56,477 nucleotides of DNA, from the NCBI RefSeq assembly GCF_025351295.1, contig NZ_JANXWD010000056.1:1-56477 (forward strand), given 5' to 3'. The translations under genes were made by a program, and so were the position numbers. This document shows positions 16,102 to 25,646 of the stretch, in pieces. This stretch comes from Phenylobacterium sp. (GTDB lineage Bacteria; Pseudomonadota; Alphaproteobacteria; Caulobacterales; Caulobacteraceae). The notes below the pieces were generated by a model. That model ran no database searches and was not told the DNA's origin. It was given only the letters and a program-made list of their open reading frames with translations. How positions within the stretch are numbered: position 1 is the first letter of the stretch; each line of letters starts with the position of its first letter.

Positions 16102-16275
16102 GACGGACTGCCCGCCATCGGCCGGGGCCGCGGCTTCGACGCCCTGTGGCTGGCCAGCGGCTTCGGCGGCGACGGCGTCACCTTCGCCAGCCTCGCGGCC
16201 TCGCTCATCGCCGAGGATCTCGCGACCGTGGGAAGCTCCGACCTCGAATGCTTCTCACCGTATCGCTTTGGATAG
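16102..16275 (+). pseudogene. C-terminal remnant of FAD-dependent oxidoreductase (DAO/DadA type)
   Basis: The frame reads DGLPAIGRGRGFDALWLASG, then FGGDGVTFASLAASLIAEDL and ECFSPYRFG before a TAG stop. This is the usual C-terminal end of glycine/D-amino-acid oxidase-like flavoproteins (DGLPxIG, then ASGFGGxGxTFA, then FxPxRF). The preceding several hundred residues are absent, with a stop codon and frame change just upstream. Confidence 0.75.
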
Positions 16276-16627
16276 CCGCCTGGTCAGCGAGACGGGTCGG
16301 CGATAGAGGTGGCGGGATGCTCCTGGGACATTCAGCGTGTCGTCAGTCGAACGATCGGCGCCTTGATGGCGATCAACTCGACCTGCGCACGGGCCGGCCC
16401 GTTCGATCGATGACGCCCGGCAGCGGCCGGGACGTCGACGGAACGGACGACGGGGACGGCGTGCAAAAAGGGGCGGCCAGGACTAGCCACCGACCGGAAG
16501 TTGTGGCGACTCTACGTTCGGTGACCCTGTCATGCGACAGGTCTCCACCCTAGAGGAGCGCGGCGCTTCGGCCTGACGGCGCCATCGGGCTTGGGCTTCC
16601 ACCTCTGCGTCTGGAGCTGATCGGTGC
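16276..16627. other. Intergenic leader of the PhoD/giant-protein gene cluster
   Basis: A 352-bp stretch with no convincing ORF. It includes a short hairpin CTGTC-ATGC-GACAG near 16528-16541 and a GGAG about 11 bases before the ATG at 16628. I could not identify a confident promoter; since the left side is decayed DNA, the promoter for the large + strand cluster must lie here or be weak. Confidence 0.4.
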
Positions 16628-19291
16628 ATGGACAGGCTTGAGACCCGACTGGCCGGCCTACCGCTGATCCTGGCGGGTCCGATCCTGCGGCGGGTGACCG
16701 AAAGCTCGGTGACGGTCTGGGTCGCGCTTAAGACGCCGGCGCGCGTCACCCTGCAGATCCGCTCCGGCGACCCGGGCGGCGCGGCGCTGGGCGCGCCGGC
16801 CCAGGCGGCGACGATCGCGGTGGGACGCGCCCTGCACATGCTGGCGATCACCGCGCCCGTCACCCTGACCCAGGGCGTCGTCTACACCTACGCCATGAGC
16901 TTCGACCCATTCGATCCGCTCGGAGGGGCCCTGCCCCCCGTCTCCCTCCGCGACGCCGTCAAGCCTACCGCGATCGCCAACCCGATCAGCTATCCGCCGT
17001 ACGACCTGCCGAGCTTCTCGCTGCCGCCGAAGGATCTGAACGACCTGCGGATCATCCACGGGTCCTGCCGCATGCCGCACGGCACCGGGCCCGATGCGCT
17101 GTCGATCGTGGACGAACTGATCCGCGTCACCGTCGCCGACGCCGGAAAGCGCCCGCACCAGCTGTTCATGACCGGCGACCAGATCTATGCCGACGACGTC
17201 GCGGGGGTGCTGCTGCTGCAGCTGATGGACGCCAGCAACACCCTGCTGGGGATAGATACGAAGACGCCGGGCGGCTGGGGCGGCGAGGAGACCCTGCCCG
17301 CGGGACTGCCGGTCGGCGGCCCCGACTACCACACCCACAAACCCAGCGACCTGCCGCCGCTGAGCCGCACGAAGATCCTGGGCGCCGACGGCGCCGGTTT
17401 CACCTCGGCCGACCTGCGCAGTCACCTGATGTCGTTCGGCGAGTATCTGTGCATGTACCTGTTCACCTGGTCGGACGTGCTCTGGCCGAAGCCCGACGAC
17501 CTGCCCACCTCGCTCGACCTGTTGGCTGCGCTGAAGGCGGCCAGTCGATCCGCCAGCACCAAGGACATCAAGGCGGTCCCAGGTGACGCCACCGACGTCC
17601 AGACCCACATGAAAACGCTCTTCAGGGTCCGGCGCGCCCTGGCCAATATCCCGACCTACATGATCTTCGACGACCACGACGTGACCGACGACTGGAACAT
17701 GTCGCCGGAATTCTGCCATGGCGTCTATCACCCGGACAATCCGCTGGGCCGGCGGATCGTGCAGAACGCCCTTGTCGCCTACGCCCTGTGCCAGCTCTGG
17801 GGCAACACGCCGGAACAGTTCGGGTCGGATGACTCCCACACACCGGCCGCCGGACGCCAGATCCTCAGCCTGTTGGATAACAAGACCCGGCTGGACTACG
17901 ACAGCAACTCCGCGCGGCTGCAGACCCTGGTCGGGGTCCACAGCGCCGACCTGATGAAGCGCCGAAATCCCGAGGGCAACTATCACGACCAGTCGACCTG
18001 GCTCACGGTCGGCGGCGAGCGGGTCAGCGCGGATTCGCTGACCTACAACTTCGTCTATACCGGACCCGCCCATCAGGTGGTGGTGACCGACACCCGCTCG
18101 TGGCGCGCCTATCCGAACGGGTCGGACGCCACGCCCGACCTCTTGCCGCCCGACCAGATCGCGGCGCAGATCCCGCTGCTCCCCGACCTCGGCGACCGGG
18201 CGCTGATGGTGATCGTCACCACCAACGCGCCCCCGGTGCAGCCCATCCGCGGGGCGACCCGGCACGACACCGTCAGCACGTTCGCGTCGGCCCGGTTCTC
18301 CCACGACGCCCATCCGGACCTGTTCGAGTCCTGGGAGATCCCGTCGCTCGGCTTCGACCGGCTGCTGAAACGCATCACCGACAAGTTCAAGACCGACGCG
18401 GCCGGCATCCGTCATGGACAGGCGATCCTGATGTCGGGGGACGTGCACCACAGCTTCGCCACCCGCCTCGTCTACAAGGCCAACAACCGCTACGGCGACA
18501 CCTCGCCACAGAAGGCGCAGGCGGTCGTCGCCCAGCTGGTCGCCAGCTCGTTCAAGAAGCAGAACGGGGACACCATCGGTTTCCAGCGCGAGGGCTATTT
18601 CTATGTCCCGCACTTCCCCGCCGGCGCCTTCGTCAAGGACGACATGAGCGAAGGCTATGTGGGGTGGAATGTCCCGCCCAGCGCCGCGCCCTACAGCGTG
18701 GGCACGCGCACCCTGGTGGCTGAGTCGGTCTTCCAGAACTTCACGGGCACGGACAATATACGCAAGATTACGACCGGCGACCCAACCCTGCAGATATTTC
18801 CTACCGACAATATAAAATTTCCTGGTGGCTCGATCGAAGCTTTCCTAGACCTGACCCGCGCGCCCGACTATCGGTATCGTCTCGACTATATGCTGCCGAA
18901 CGCCTCCAGCAGCCAGCCCACCAATCCAACCCCGATCCCGGCGCCGCCGGCCTCCGGCGCGACGCCGGACCAGCGCAAGGCGGCGATGGCCGCGTTCAAC
19001 ACCGCCACCGGCGACTACCGCCTGCACAACCAGACGGCAGGCCACGCGAATCTGATCGGTCGGAACAACATCTCCGAGGTGACCTTCGAATGGGGCGCGA
19101 GGGACAGCCAGGGGGACCACAAGAAAGTCAATCATACGATCCGGTGGCGATCCCAGGGCTTCGCACCTAAAAACGCCACGCCAGATCCCGACCTGCCACA
19201 GACGTTCGTGATGTTCACCAACTATACCGTGGACCTGGACCCCAATAATCCCTCGTTCAAGGACTACGCAGCCCGCACGGAGAAGCCCTAG
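16628..19291 (+). CDS. PhoD-like metallophosphoesterase with long C-terminal extension
   Basis: This 887-aa protein resembles alkaline phosphatase D, a calcium/iron phosphodiesterase or phosphatase. An N-terminal beta domain (about 15-110, PhoD_N-like) precedes the catalytic domain with GSCRMPHG at about 143, MTGDQIYADDV at about 179, IFDDHDVTDDWN at about 347 and MSGDVHHSFATRL at about 601, covering the expected metal ligands. Classical PhoD is secreted by Tat, but no signal peptide is seen here. About 200 extra residues follow the catalytic core, containing an AT-rich patch (18751-18850) with ATA codons unlike its surroundings. The next gene starts 2 bp after its stop, so it heads the giant-protein operon. 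Its substrate is unknown. Confidence 0.85.
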   Translation: MDRLETRLAGLPLILAGPILRRVTESSVTVWVALKTPARVTLQIRSGDPGGAALGAPAQAATIAVGRALHMLAITAPVTLTQGVVYTYAMSFDPFDPLGGALPPVSLRDAVKPTAIANPISYPPYDLPSFSLPPKDLNDLRIIHGSCRMPHGTGPDALSIVDELIRVTVADAGKRPHQLFMTGDQIYADDVAGVLLLQLMDASNTLLGIDTKTPGGWGGEETLPAGLPVGGPDYHTHKPSDLPPLSRTKILGADGAGFTSADLRSHLMSFGEYLCMYLFTWSDVLWPKPDDLPTSLDLLAALKAASRSASTKDIKAVPGDATDVQTHMKTLFRVRRALANIPTYMIFDDHDVTDDWNMSPEFCHGVYHPDNPLGRRIVQNALVAYALCQLWGNTPEQFGSDDSHTPAAGRQILSLLDNKTRLDYDSNSARLQTLVGVHSADLMKRRNPEGNYHDQSTWLTVGGERVSADSLTYNFVYTGPAHQVVVTDTRSWRAYPNGSDATPDLLPPDQIAAQIPLLPDLGDRALMVIVTTNAPPVQPIRGATRHDTVSTFASARFSHDAHPDLFESWEIPSLGFDRLLKRITDKFKTDAAGIRHGQAILMSGDVHHSFATRLVYKANNRYGDTSPQKAQAVVAQLVASSFKKQNGDTIGFQREGYFYVPHFPAGAFVKDDMSEGYVGWNVPPSAAPYSVGTRTLVAESVFQNFTGTDNIRKITTGDPTLQIFPTDNIKFPGGSIEAFLDLTRAPDYRYRLDYMLPNASSSQPTNPTPIPAPPASGATPDQRKAAMAAFNTATGDYRLHNQTAGHANLIGRNNISEVTFEWGARDSQGDHKKVNHTIRWRSQGFAPKNATPDPDLPQTFVMFTNYTVDLDPNNPSFKDYAARTEKP

Positions 19292-19293
19292 TC

Positions 19294-22200
19294 ATGGCCT
19301 CCGATCTCTTCCACGCCCTGATCGCCGAGTTCGGCAAGGTCATCGCGCCGCTGCGAGCCGCGGCGGAGGATCCACAGCGGCTGGAGGCCGTGCTGGCGCA
19401 GGTTGGCGCCACCTCCGGCGCGCCCGGCGGCGACCCGCTGGCGGCGGCGATCGGGGCCGTGGCGCAGCTTGCCGACCGCACCCAGCAGCTGGACAGCGAG
19501 GCGTCCCCCTCCTTCGCCACCCTCGCCGCCCTGCTGGAGAGCCTGCGCAACGTGGCGCTGGCGCTGCGCGCGCTCAGCGAGGCGGACGGGCCGGCGGCGG
19601 CGCTCGAGACCCTGGGGCGCGACCTGATCGACTGGCTGATCCTGCGCTATCTCTGGAACTATCATCCGCTGGCCTACGGCGTCGCGGTCCTGACAACCCT
19701 GATCACGCCGGCCGCCGCGACGGCCCCGCGACCGGCGATCGTCAGCGGCGGCGCCATGACCCGCCGGCCGTTCCAGCAGGAGCAGTTCCGCTTCGACCGG
19801 CTGAAACTGCTGTTTACCGATCCGGTGACCGTCCTCAAGGCTGTGTACGGCACGCCGCTGGCCACGGTGGCGGACGCCAACGCCATGGCCGACCTGCTCT
19901 TCCCGCCCCTGGTGCGGGTGCTGCGGGGGCTCGGCGTGGCCTGCCGCTATGGCTTCGATCCTGCCGACGCAGCCCTGCTGGGAGACGCGGCCCGGTTCGT
20001 GGACCATTCGCTGATCATCTACACCGCCGATCTGCTGCTGGACGCCGAGGTCGAGGCCGGTGTGGTGGTGACGCTGTCGGCGGCCGATCGCGGCGACTTG
20101 GGTTTCGTGTTCAACCCGTTCGGCACGCTGACCGAGACGCGCGACCTGGGCGACTGGACCGTCGAGTTCGACCTGACCGCGGCGGTCCAGGGCTTCGCGG
20201 TCGGGCGGCACGGGTTCACGCTCTCGGCCGATCCCAGCCTTGCCGAGGTAGGCGGCAAGATCACCGCGACCCTGGCCGCGCCGGACGACAAGCCGGCTTT
20301 CAGGGTCGGCGCGCCGACCGGGACCCGGCTGGAGATCGGCGGCGCGCAGCTTTCTGCGCAGACCACCCTGTCGGAGACGCAGCAGATCCTCGCCGCCTCG
20401 GCCGCCGTGTCCAAGTCGGCCCTGGTCGTGCAATCCGCGGACGGCGACAGCTTCCTGCGCAGCGTCCTGCCGCAGGACGGCCTGCGCGCCGACTTCGACC
20501 TGGGGATCGCCTGGTCGAGCCAGACTGGGCTGAGCTTCCACGGCGCCGCGAGCCTCGACGCGACGCTGCCGGTGGGGATCTCCATCGGCGGGGTCCTGAA
20601 GGTGCCGTCGATCCACCTCGGCCTGTTCGTCAACGACGACGCCCTGCAGGCGGAGGTGTCGGCCAGCGTCAGCCTGACGATCGGACCCGTGCTGGCGGTG
20701 GTGGACCGGCTGGGCGTGGTCGCCAACCTCGGCTTCCCGGACGGCGGCGGCAACCTGGGCCCGGTGGACCTGGACTTCGCCTTCAAGCCGCCGTCGGGGG
20801 TCGGCCTGGCGGTGGACGCGGCGGGTGTGAGCGGCGGCGGGTTCCTGGCCTTCGACCCGCCGAACGGCAAATACGCCGGCGTGCTGCAACTGCAGTTCAA
20901 CGCGTTGGCCCTGCAGGCCTTCGGCTTGATCACCACCAAGGTCGCCGGCGGGCAGGGCTATTCCCTCCTCGCCCTGATCGATGCCGACTTCCCGCCGATC
21001 CAGCTGGGCTGGGGCTTCACGCTGAATGGTGTCGGCGGGCTGCTGGCCGTGCACCGCACCGCTTCCACCGACGCCCTGCGCGCCGCCGTGATCGGCGGCA
21101 AACTCAACTTCCTGTTCCCGAAGAGCGCCATCACCGACGGGCCGCAGATCCTCGCCCAGCTGGACGCCGTGTTCCCGACCGCCCCGGGGCGGTTCCTGTT
21201 CGGTCCGATGGCGCTGATCGGCTGGGGCACGCCCACCGTGCTGACCATCGCCATCGCGGTGATCCTGGAGCTGCCCGAGCCGGTGCGGATCGTGCTGCTG
21301 GCCAAGCTCGAGGCGAAGCTGCCCTCGGCGTCCGCGCCGCTGATCCGCATCAACATGGACGCGGTGGGCGTTCTGGAGCTGACCCAGGGGCGGCTGTCCC
21401 TCGACGCCAGCCTCTACGACTCCAAGCTGATCACCTATGCGCTCGCCGGCGACATGGCGCTGCGAGCCGCCTGGGTGGGAAACCGCGAGTTCGTGCTGGC
21501 GATCGGCGGCTGCCATCCCCGCTTCGCGCCGCCGCCCGACCTGCCGGTGCTGAAGCGCGTCAGCGTCGACATGTCGTCCGGCGGCGTCAGCAAGCTGCGG
21601 CTGGCCGCCTATCTGGCGCTGACATCCAACACCGTCCAGTTCGGCGCCCAGCTGGACGTCTTCGTCGGGGTGTCCGGGTATGGGCTGTCCGGCCACCTCG
21701 GTTTCGACGCGCTGCTGCAGCTGGAGCCGTTCCACTTCGACGCCGACATCTCGGGCTCGGTCGCCCTTACCGCCGACGGCGACGACCTGATGTCGGTCGC
21801 CCTGGACGCGACCCTGAGCGGCCCGGCGCCCTGGAACATCGCCGGAGAGTTCAAGATCCATATCGTCTTCTTCGACGTGGGCATCTCGTTCTCGGAGACC
21901 TGGGGCGAGGAGGCTCCGCCACCGCAGACGACCACGGTGGATGTCGGCGCGCTGCTGGACGCCAGCCTGGCCGATCCGCGCAGCTGGTCGGCGCCCCTGC
22001 CCGCCGGCCTGTCGCGACTGGTCGCCATCCGGGATATCCAGGACCCTTCGGCGGTGATCGCCCACCCGCTCGCGCGCCTGGAAGTTCACGAGCGGACCGT
22101 GCCGCTCGGCCTCACCATCGAGCGGTTCGGAGACGCGGTTCCCTCCGGAGCGACGGCGTTTTCCATCACCGCCCTGCAGGTGGGCGCCGCGACCGCCGAC

Positions 22201-22710
22201 TTCGATCCTCTGCAGGACGACTTCGCGCCGGGCCAGTTCTTCAACCTCAGCGACGCCGAGAAGCTGGCGCGGCCCTCGTTCGAGCGCCACGACGCCGGCG
22301 CGGTCATGCGCGGCGACCTGGTCGCCCATGGCGCATCGCTGACCAAGACCACGGATTTCGAGACCTTCTACATCGACACGCCCGGCGGAGCGGTCCGCGT
22401 GGAGTCGGGCGTGCCCCCGGCCTTTCCCTGGGGCGACGTGCACGCACGGTTGTTCGGCGCGGCCGGCGCGGCGCGAACGATCGGCCAGGCGGGCGCGCGC
22501 CGGTACGCCGCGCCCGGATCGCCGGTCCGCGTCGCCGAGCCGGCCTTCGCCGTGGCGGACGTCACCACCCTCGCGGCCGGCGGCGCATCGGCGGCGGGCG
22601 GGACGACCTACAGCGACATGCGGGCGGCGCTCGACGCGACCCTGGCCTCGGCGCCGGGCCAGCGGGGCCGCCTGCAGATCGTCGCGTCGCACGAACTGAG
22701 GGCTGCCTGA
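19294..22710 (+). CDS. Giant protein A, 1138 aa, beta-rich (DUF6603-like)
   Basis: I do not know the function. The first 170 residues are helical (LFHALIAEFGKVIAPLRAAA...), the rest is a long run of alternating hydrophobic/polar strands with turns rich in Gly, Asp and Pro. Landmarks are WGFTLNGVGGLLAVHR at about 572, LRAAVIGGKLNFLFPKSA at about 592, and FKIHIVFFDVGISFSETWGE at about 852-872. The same layout appears in the 1847-aa protein encoded at 36264, so they are probably distant paralogues. From memory this resembles the DUF6603 family; that is not checked. No signal peptide, transmembrane helix or enzyme motif is evident. Its stop shares one base with the next start (TGATG). Confidence 0.85.
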   Translation: MASDLFHALIAEFGKVIAPLRAAAEDPQRLEAVLAQVGATSGAPGGDPLAAAIGAVAQLADRTQQLDSEASPSFATLAALLESLRNVALALRALSEADGPAAALETLGRDLIDWLILRYLWNYHPLAYGVAVLTTLITPAAATAPRPAIVSGGAMTRRPFQQEQFRFDRLKLLFTDPVTVLKAVYGTPLATVADANAMADLLFPPLVRVLRGLGVACRYGFDPADAALLGDAARFVDHSLIIYTADLLLDAEVEAGVVVTLSAADRGDLGFVFNPFGTLTETRDLGDWTVEFDLTAAVQGFAVGRHGFTLSADPSLAEVGGKITATLAAPDDKPAFRVGAPTGTRLEIGGAQLSAQTTLSETQQILAASAAVSKSALVVQSADGDSFLRSVLPQDGLRADFDLGIAWSSQTGLSFHGAASLDATLPVGISIGGVLKVPSIHLGLFVNDDALQAEVSASVSLTIGPVLAVVDRLGVVANLGFPDGGGNLGPVDLDFAFKPPSGVGLAVDAAGVSGGGFLAFDPPNGKYAGVLQLQFNALALQAFGLITTKVAGGQGYSLLALIDADFPPIQLGWGFTLNGVGGLLAVHRTASTDALRAAVIGGKLNFLFPKSAITDGPQILAQLDAVFPTAPGRFLFGPMALIGWGTPTVLTIAIAVILELPEPVRIVLLAKLEAKLPSASAPLIRINMDAVGVLELTQGRLSLDASLYDSKLITYALAGDMALRAAWVGNREFVLAIGGCHPRFAPPPDLPVLKRVSVDMSSGGVSKLRLAAYLALTSNTVQFGAQLDVFVGVSGYGLSGHLGFDALLQLEPFHFDADISGSVALTADGDDLMSVALDATLSGPAPWNIAGEFKIHIVFFDVGISFSETWGEEAPPPQTTTVDVGALLDASLADPRSWSAPLPAGLSRLVAIRDIQDPSAVIAHPLARLEVHERTVPLGLTIERFGDAVPSGATAFSITALQVGAATADFDPLQDDFAPGQFFNLSDAEKLARPSFERHDAGAVMRGDLVAHGASLTKTTDFETFYIDTPGGAVRVESGVPPAFPWGDVHARLFGAAGAARTIGQAGARRYAAPGSPVRVAEPAFAVADVTTLAAGGASAAGGTTYSDMRAALDATLASAPGQRGRLQIVASHELRAA

Positions 22711-25646
22711 TGGCTGATCCCACGGCCGGCTATTCGCTCCTGCCCTGGGTCCGCCGAGGCCTCGCCTCGCAGATCCAGGCGGCTTCGGCGGTGAACTTCG
22801 CGACCCTGCCGCTCTCCATCGCCGTGAATGGGGCCGCGGTGGCCGCGCCGCCGCACGTGCGACTGCCCGGGCCGGGCGACGTGAAGTCCCTCGACGGCCG
22901 CGCCTTCGTCCGCACGGAGCCGCGCGACGGCGCCGACGCCTTCGAGCCGAACTACCTGGCGGCGGTCGAGCTCGCCACCAGCGACCTGCCCTGGATGCTG
23001 ACCCCGGACCCGCCGGCCGGCGACCGCCTGCGGCCGTGGATCTGCCTGGTCGTGGTTCCCGACGGCGACGGCGTGTCGTTGACCGCCCAGCCGGGCGGCC
23101 TGTCGGTACTGCGCCTGGACGCGCCGCTGGATCCCGCCGCGGAACTGCCCGATCTTGACCAGATCGACAGCTGGGCGCATGCGCAGGTGATGGGCGCGGC
23201 GGCGTCCACCGCGGTCCTGGCCGGCGACACCCCCGCGACCGTCTCGCGGCTCATCTCCCCCCGCCGGCTGGAGCCGTCGCGCCGCTACCTGGCGTGTGTC
23301 GTGCCCACCTTCCGGGCCGGCGTCCACGCGGGACTCGGCCTGCCGGTCACCGACGACGACCGCAACCTGGCCTGGGACGCCGCCATCACCGCGCCGTTCA
23401 GCCTGCCGGTCTATTTTCACTTCCGGTTCCAGACCGGTCCGGGCGGCGACTTCGCGTCGCTGGCGCGCAGGATCGGCCCGCCGGATGCGCCGGTCACGGC
23501 AGGGACCCGGACGATCGACGTCAGCGCGCCGGGCTTCGGCGCGGCCCCGGCGCCGGGCGTCAGCCTGGGCCTGGAAGGCGCGCTGCGCACCTTCGGCATG
23601 CCTGACCCGCCCTGGCCGGCCGACGCCCAGCCGCCCTACCAGGCCGCGCTTCGCGCCGCGCTCGCGCCCGCCGTCGCCGCCGACCCCGTGCTCGCCCCAC
23701 CGACCTTCGGCGCGTCCCAGACCGGCCAGGCGCTGCCCAAGGACGGGCAGCCGCCCATCTGGATGAGCGACCTGAACCTCGACCCCCGCCACCGGCTCGC
23801 CGCCTCGGCCGGCGGCCAGGTGGTGCAGGCCGACGCCGAGGCGATGGTCGCCTCGGCCTGGGACCAACTGGGTGAGATCCGCAAGGCCAACCAGCTGCTC
23901 CGCCAGGCGCAGCTGGCGCGCGAGGTGGCCGCGGTCCTGCATGGGCGGCTGCAGCAGGTCTCCGGCGACGGCGCGTTCCTGCAGATGATGCGACCCGCGC
24001 ACGGCCGCGTCAGCCTGACCCTTGGCGGCGCCACCGCCACCCTCGCCGGACATGTGGCGGCGAGCCGCGTGCCGGCCGGAGCGGTCTCGGCCGCGCTGCG
24101 CAGGATCGCCCGGCCGCGCGGACCGATCGGGCGGGCCTTCGCGGGCGCCGGCCCGGCGCGGATCGTCGAGCGTCTCAACATGCCCACCGGCTCCGGGCCG
24201 GCGGCGCTGGCCGTGGCGGGACCCGTCAGGACGCCGGCCGGCATGGTCGCGCTGGGCGACGTCTCGCCCGCCGTCCAGCCGGCCGCGCTGAACCGCGGGG
24301 CCTTCCTCGCCGCGGCGGGCTGGCAGGTGGTGGCGCGGGCGCCTGGAACCCCGCCGCCAACGCGCGCGCCGGACCTGAGGACTGGACCGGCGGCCGCCGA
24401 GACTGCCGTGGCGGCGGCGCCGCGCGGCGGCGCGGGCGGGCGAGGCGGCGGCGAGATCAATCCGGTCGGGGGGCCGCCGCTGCGGCGTGTGGCGCTCATC
24501 GACTGGGGCGGCGACGTCAATGTCCCGCGGGTGCTCCAGGGCGGGGTGACGGCGCTGCCGCCGCGGCTGACCTTCCCGGAGGACCGGACCGACCTGACCC
24601 GGATGCAGGACCATTTCCGCAGCGCGGCGGCGGCGGTCGCGGGACGGTTCGGCGAGGCGCAGGTCGCGCCGGTCGATCCGCAGCCGCTCGGAGGCGCGCC
24701 TGCGCTGGCCGCGGTGCGCACGGCGCTGAGCGCGCGCCTGGACCCGGCGACCACCATTACGGCCAGGCTTGGCGCGCGGGTCCCGCTGGGCGATGGCGCC
24801 GACGCCCTGGCCCAACTGAGCGGCGCGCCGGCCTTCCCGCAGGCCATGTACGCGCCGCTGGTCGACCTTTCGCCGGAATGGATGCTGCCCGGCATCTCCA
24901 GCATCCCTACCGACACCGCTGTGTTGCTGCAGACCAACGCCCGGTTCGTCGAGGCCTATATGGTCGGCCTGAACGAGGCGCTGGCGCGCGAGCTGCTGTG
25001 GCGGGAATTCCCGGCCGAGCGGCGACAGACCTGGTTCCAGAACTTCTGGGACGCCGACGGGGACCCGGACATTCCGCGCATCGCCGCGTTCGATCCGCTG
25101 GGGGGGCTCGGGACGCATACCCAGGATCACGCCCATCCGGGACGGATCGCCCTGCTGGTGCGGGCCAGCCTGTTCCAGCGCTATCCGAATGTGCTGGTCT
25201 CCGCCGCGCCCGCCGTCTGGACCCCCGGCGGCCAGACGCGCGCCCTGGGGACCTCGCGGCAGTGGCCGATCTTCCAGGGGCGCATCGGCGAGCAGTTCCG
25301 CTTCTTCGGCTTCGACATCGATGACCCCCTGGGGCGTCCCGATCCGGCCGCCGGCGATGCGGGCTGGTACTTCGTCCTCGAAGAGCACGTCGCAGAGCCC
25401 CGCTTCGGCCTGGAGCCCTCGCGGCGAGCCGTCGCCAACGGCGGCCTGACCTGGAACGATCTCAGCTGGGAGGATGTCGTTCCCACCGGCGCCTTCCTGG
25501 ACGCTACCAAGCCCCCCGCCTTCGCCGCCAACGAACCCGTGGCCTGGAGCCGCAGCGCCGCGGCGATGGCGTTCATCCTGATGCGCCGGCCGGTCCGGGT
25601 GGCCATGCACGCCACGGCGCTGCTGGGCGGAGGGAGCGGCGGATGA
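22710..25646 (+). CDS. Giant protein B, 978 aa, uncharacterised
   Basis: An uncharacterised protein with no signal peptide or membrane segment. The N-terminus (YSLLPWVRRGLASQI) leads into a beta-rich domain with LRPWICLVVVPD (about 108) and SLPVYFHFRFQTGPGGDFAS (about 231-250). A Gly/Arg/Ala-rich low-complexity linker lies near 570-585. The most distinctive part is at about 750-785: MVGLNEALARELLWREFPAE followed by RRQTWFQNFWD, which looks like a family signature that I recall from unannotated bacterial proteins. It overlaps the next gene by 4 bp (ATGA). Tight coupling to genes A and C suggests the products act together. Confidence 0.83.
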   Translation: MADPTAGYSLLPWVRRGLASQIQAASAVNFATLPLSIAVNGAAVAAPPHVRLPGPGDVKSLDGRAFVRTEPRDGADAFEPNYLAAVELATSDLPWMLTPDPPAGDRLRPWICLVVVPDGDGVSLTAQPGGLSVLRLDAPLDPAAELPDLDQIDSWAHAQVMGAAASTAVLAGDTPATVSRLISPRRLEPSRRYLACVVPTFRAGVHAGLGLPVTDDDRNLAWDAAITAPFSLPVYFHFRFQTGPGGDFASLARRIGPPDAPVTAGTRTIDVSAPGFGAAPAPGVSLGLEGALRTFGMPDPPWPADAQPPYQAALRAALAPAVAADPVLAPPTFGASQTGQALPKDGQPPIWMSDLNLDPRHRLAASAGGQVVQADAEAMVASAWDQLGEIRKANQLLRQAQLAREVAAVLHGRLQQVSGDGAFLQMMRPAHGRVSLTLGGATATLAGHVAASRVPAGAVSAALRRIARPRGPIGRAFAGAGPARIVERLNMPTGSGPAALAVAGPVRTPAGMVALGDVSPAVQPAALNRGAFLAAAGWQVVARAPGTPPPTRAPDLRTGPAAAETAVAAAPRGGAGGRGGGEINPVGGPPLRRVALIDWGGDVNVPRVLQGGVTALPPRLTFPEDRTDLTRMQDHFRSAAAAVAGRFGEAQVAPVDPQPLGGAPALAAVRTALSARLDPATTITARLGARVPLGDGADALAQLSGAPAFPQAMYAPLVDLSPEWMLPGISSIPTDTAVLLQTNARFVEAYMVGLNEALARELLWREFPAERRQTWFQNFWDADGDPDIPRIAAFDPLGGLGTHTQDHAHPGRIALLVRASLFQRYPNVLVSAAPAVWTPGGQTRALGTSRQWPIFQGRIGEQFRFFGFDIDDPLGRPDPAAGDAGWYFVLEEHVAEPRFGLEPSRRAVANGGLTWNDLSWEDVVPTGAFLDATKPPAFAANEPVAWSRSAAAMAFILMRRPVRVAMHATALLGGGSGG

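Noticed and set aside
16528..16541. CTGTC-ATGC-GACAG hairpin before the PhoD-like gene
   Set aside because: Short stem without a T-run; not supported as a terminator or operator.
19288..22692. Very long minus-strand open frame of 1134 codons opposite giant gene A (and similar ones at 41591-44872, 6927-8984, 22608-25610)
   Set aside because: Rich in Arg, Gly, Gln, His and Asp without any domain pattern; typical antisense shadow of high-GC genes. The + strand frames have normal protein composition and coupled starts.
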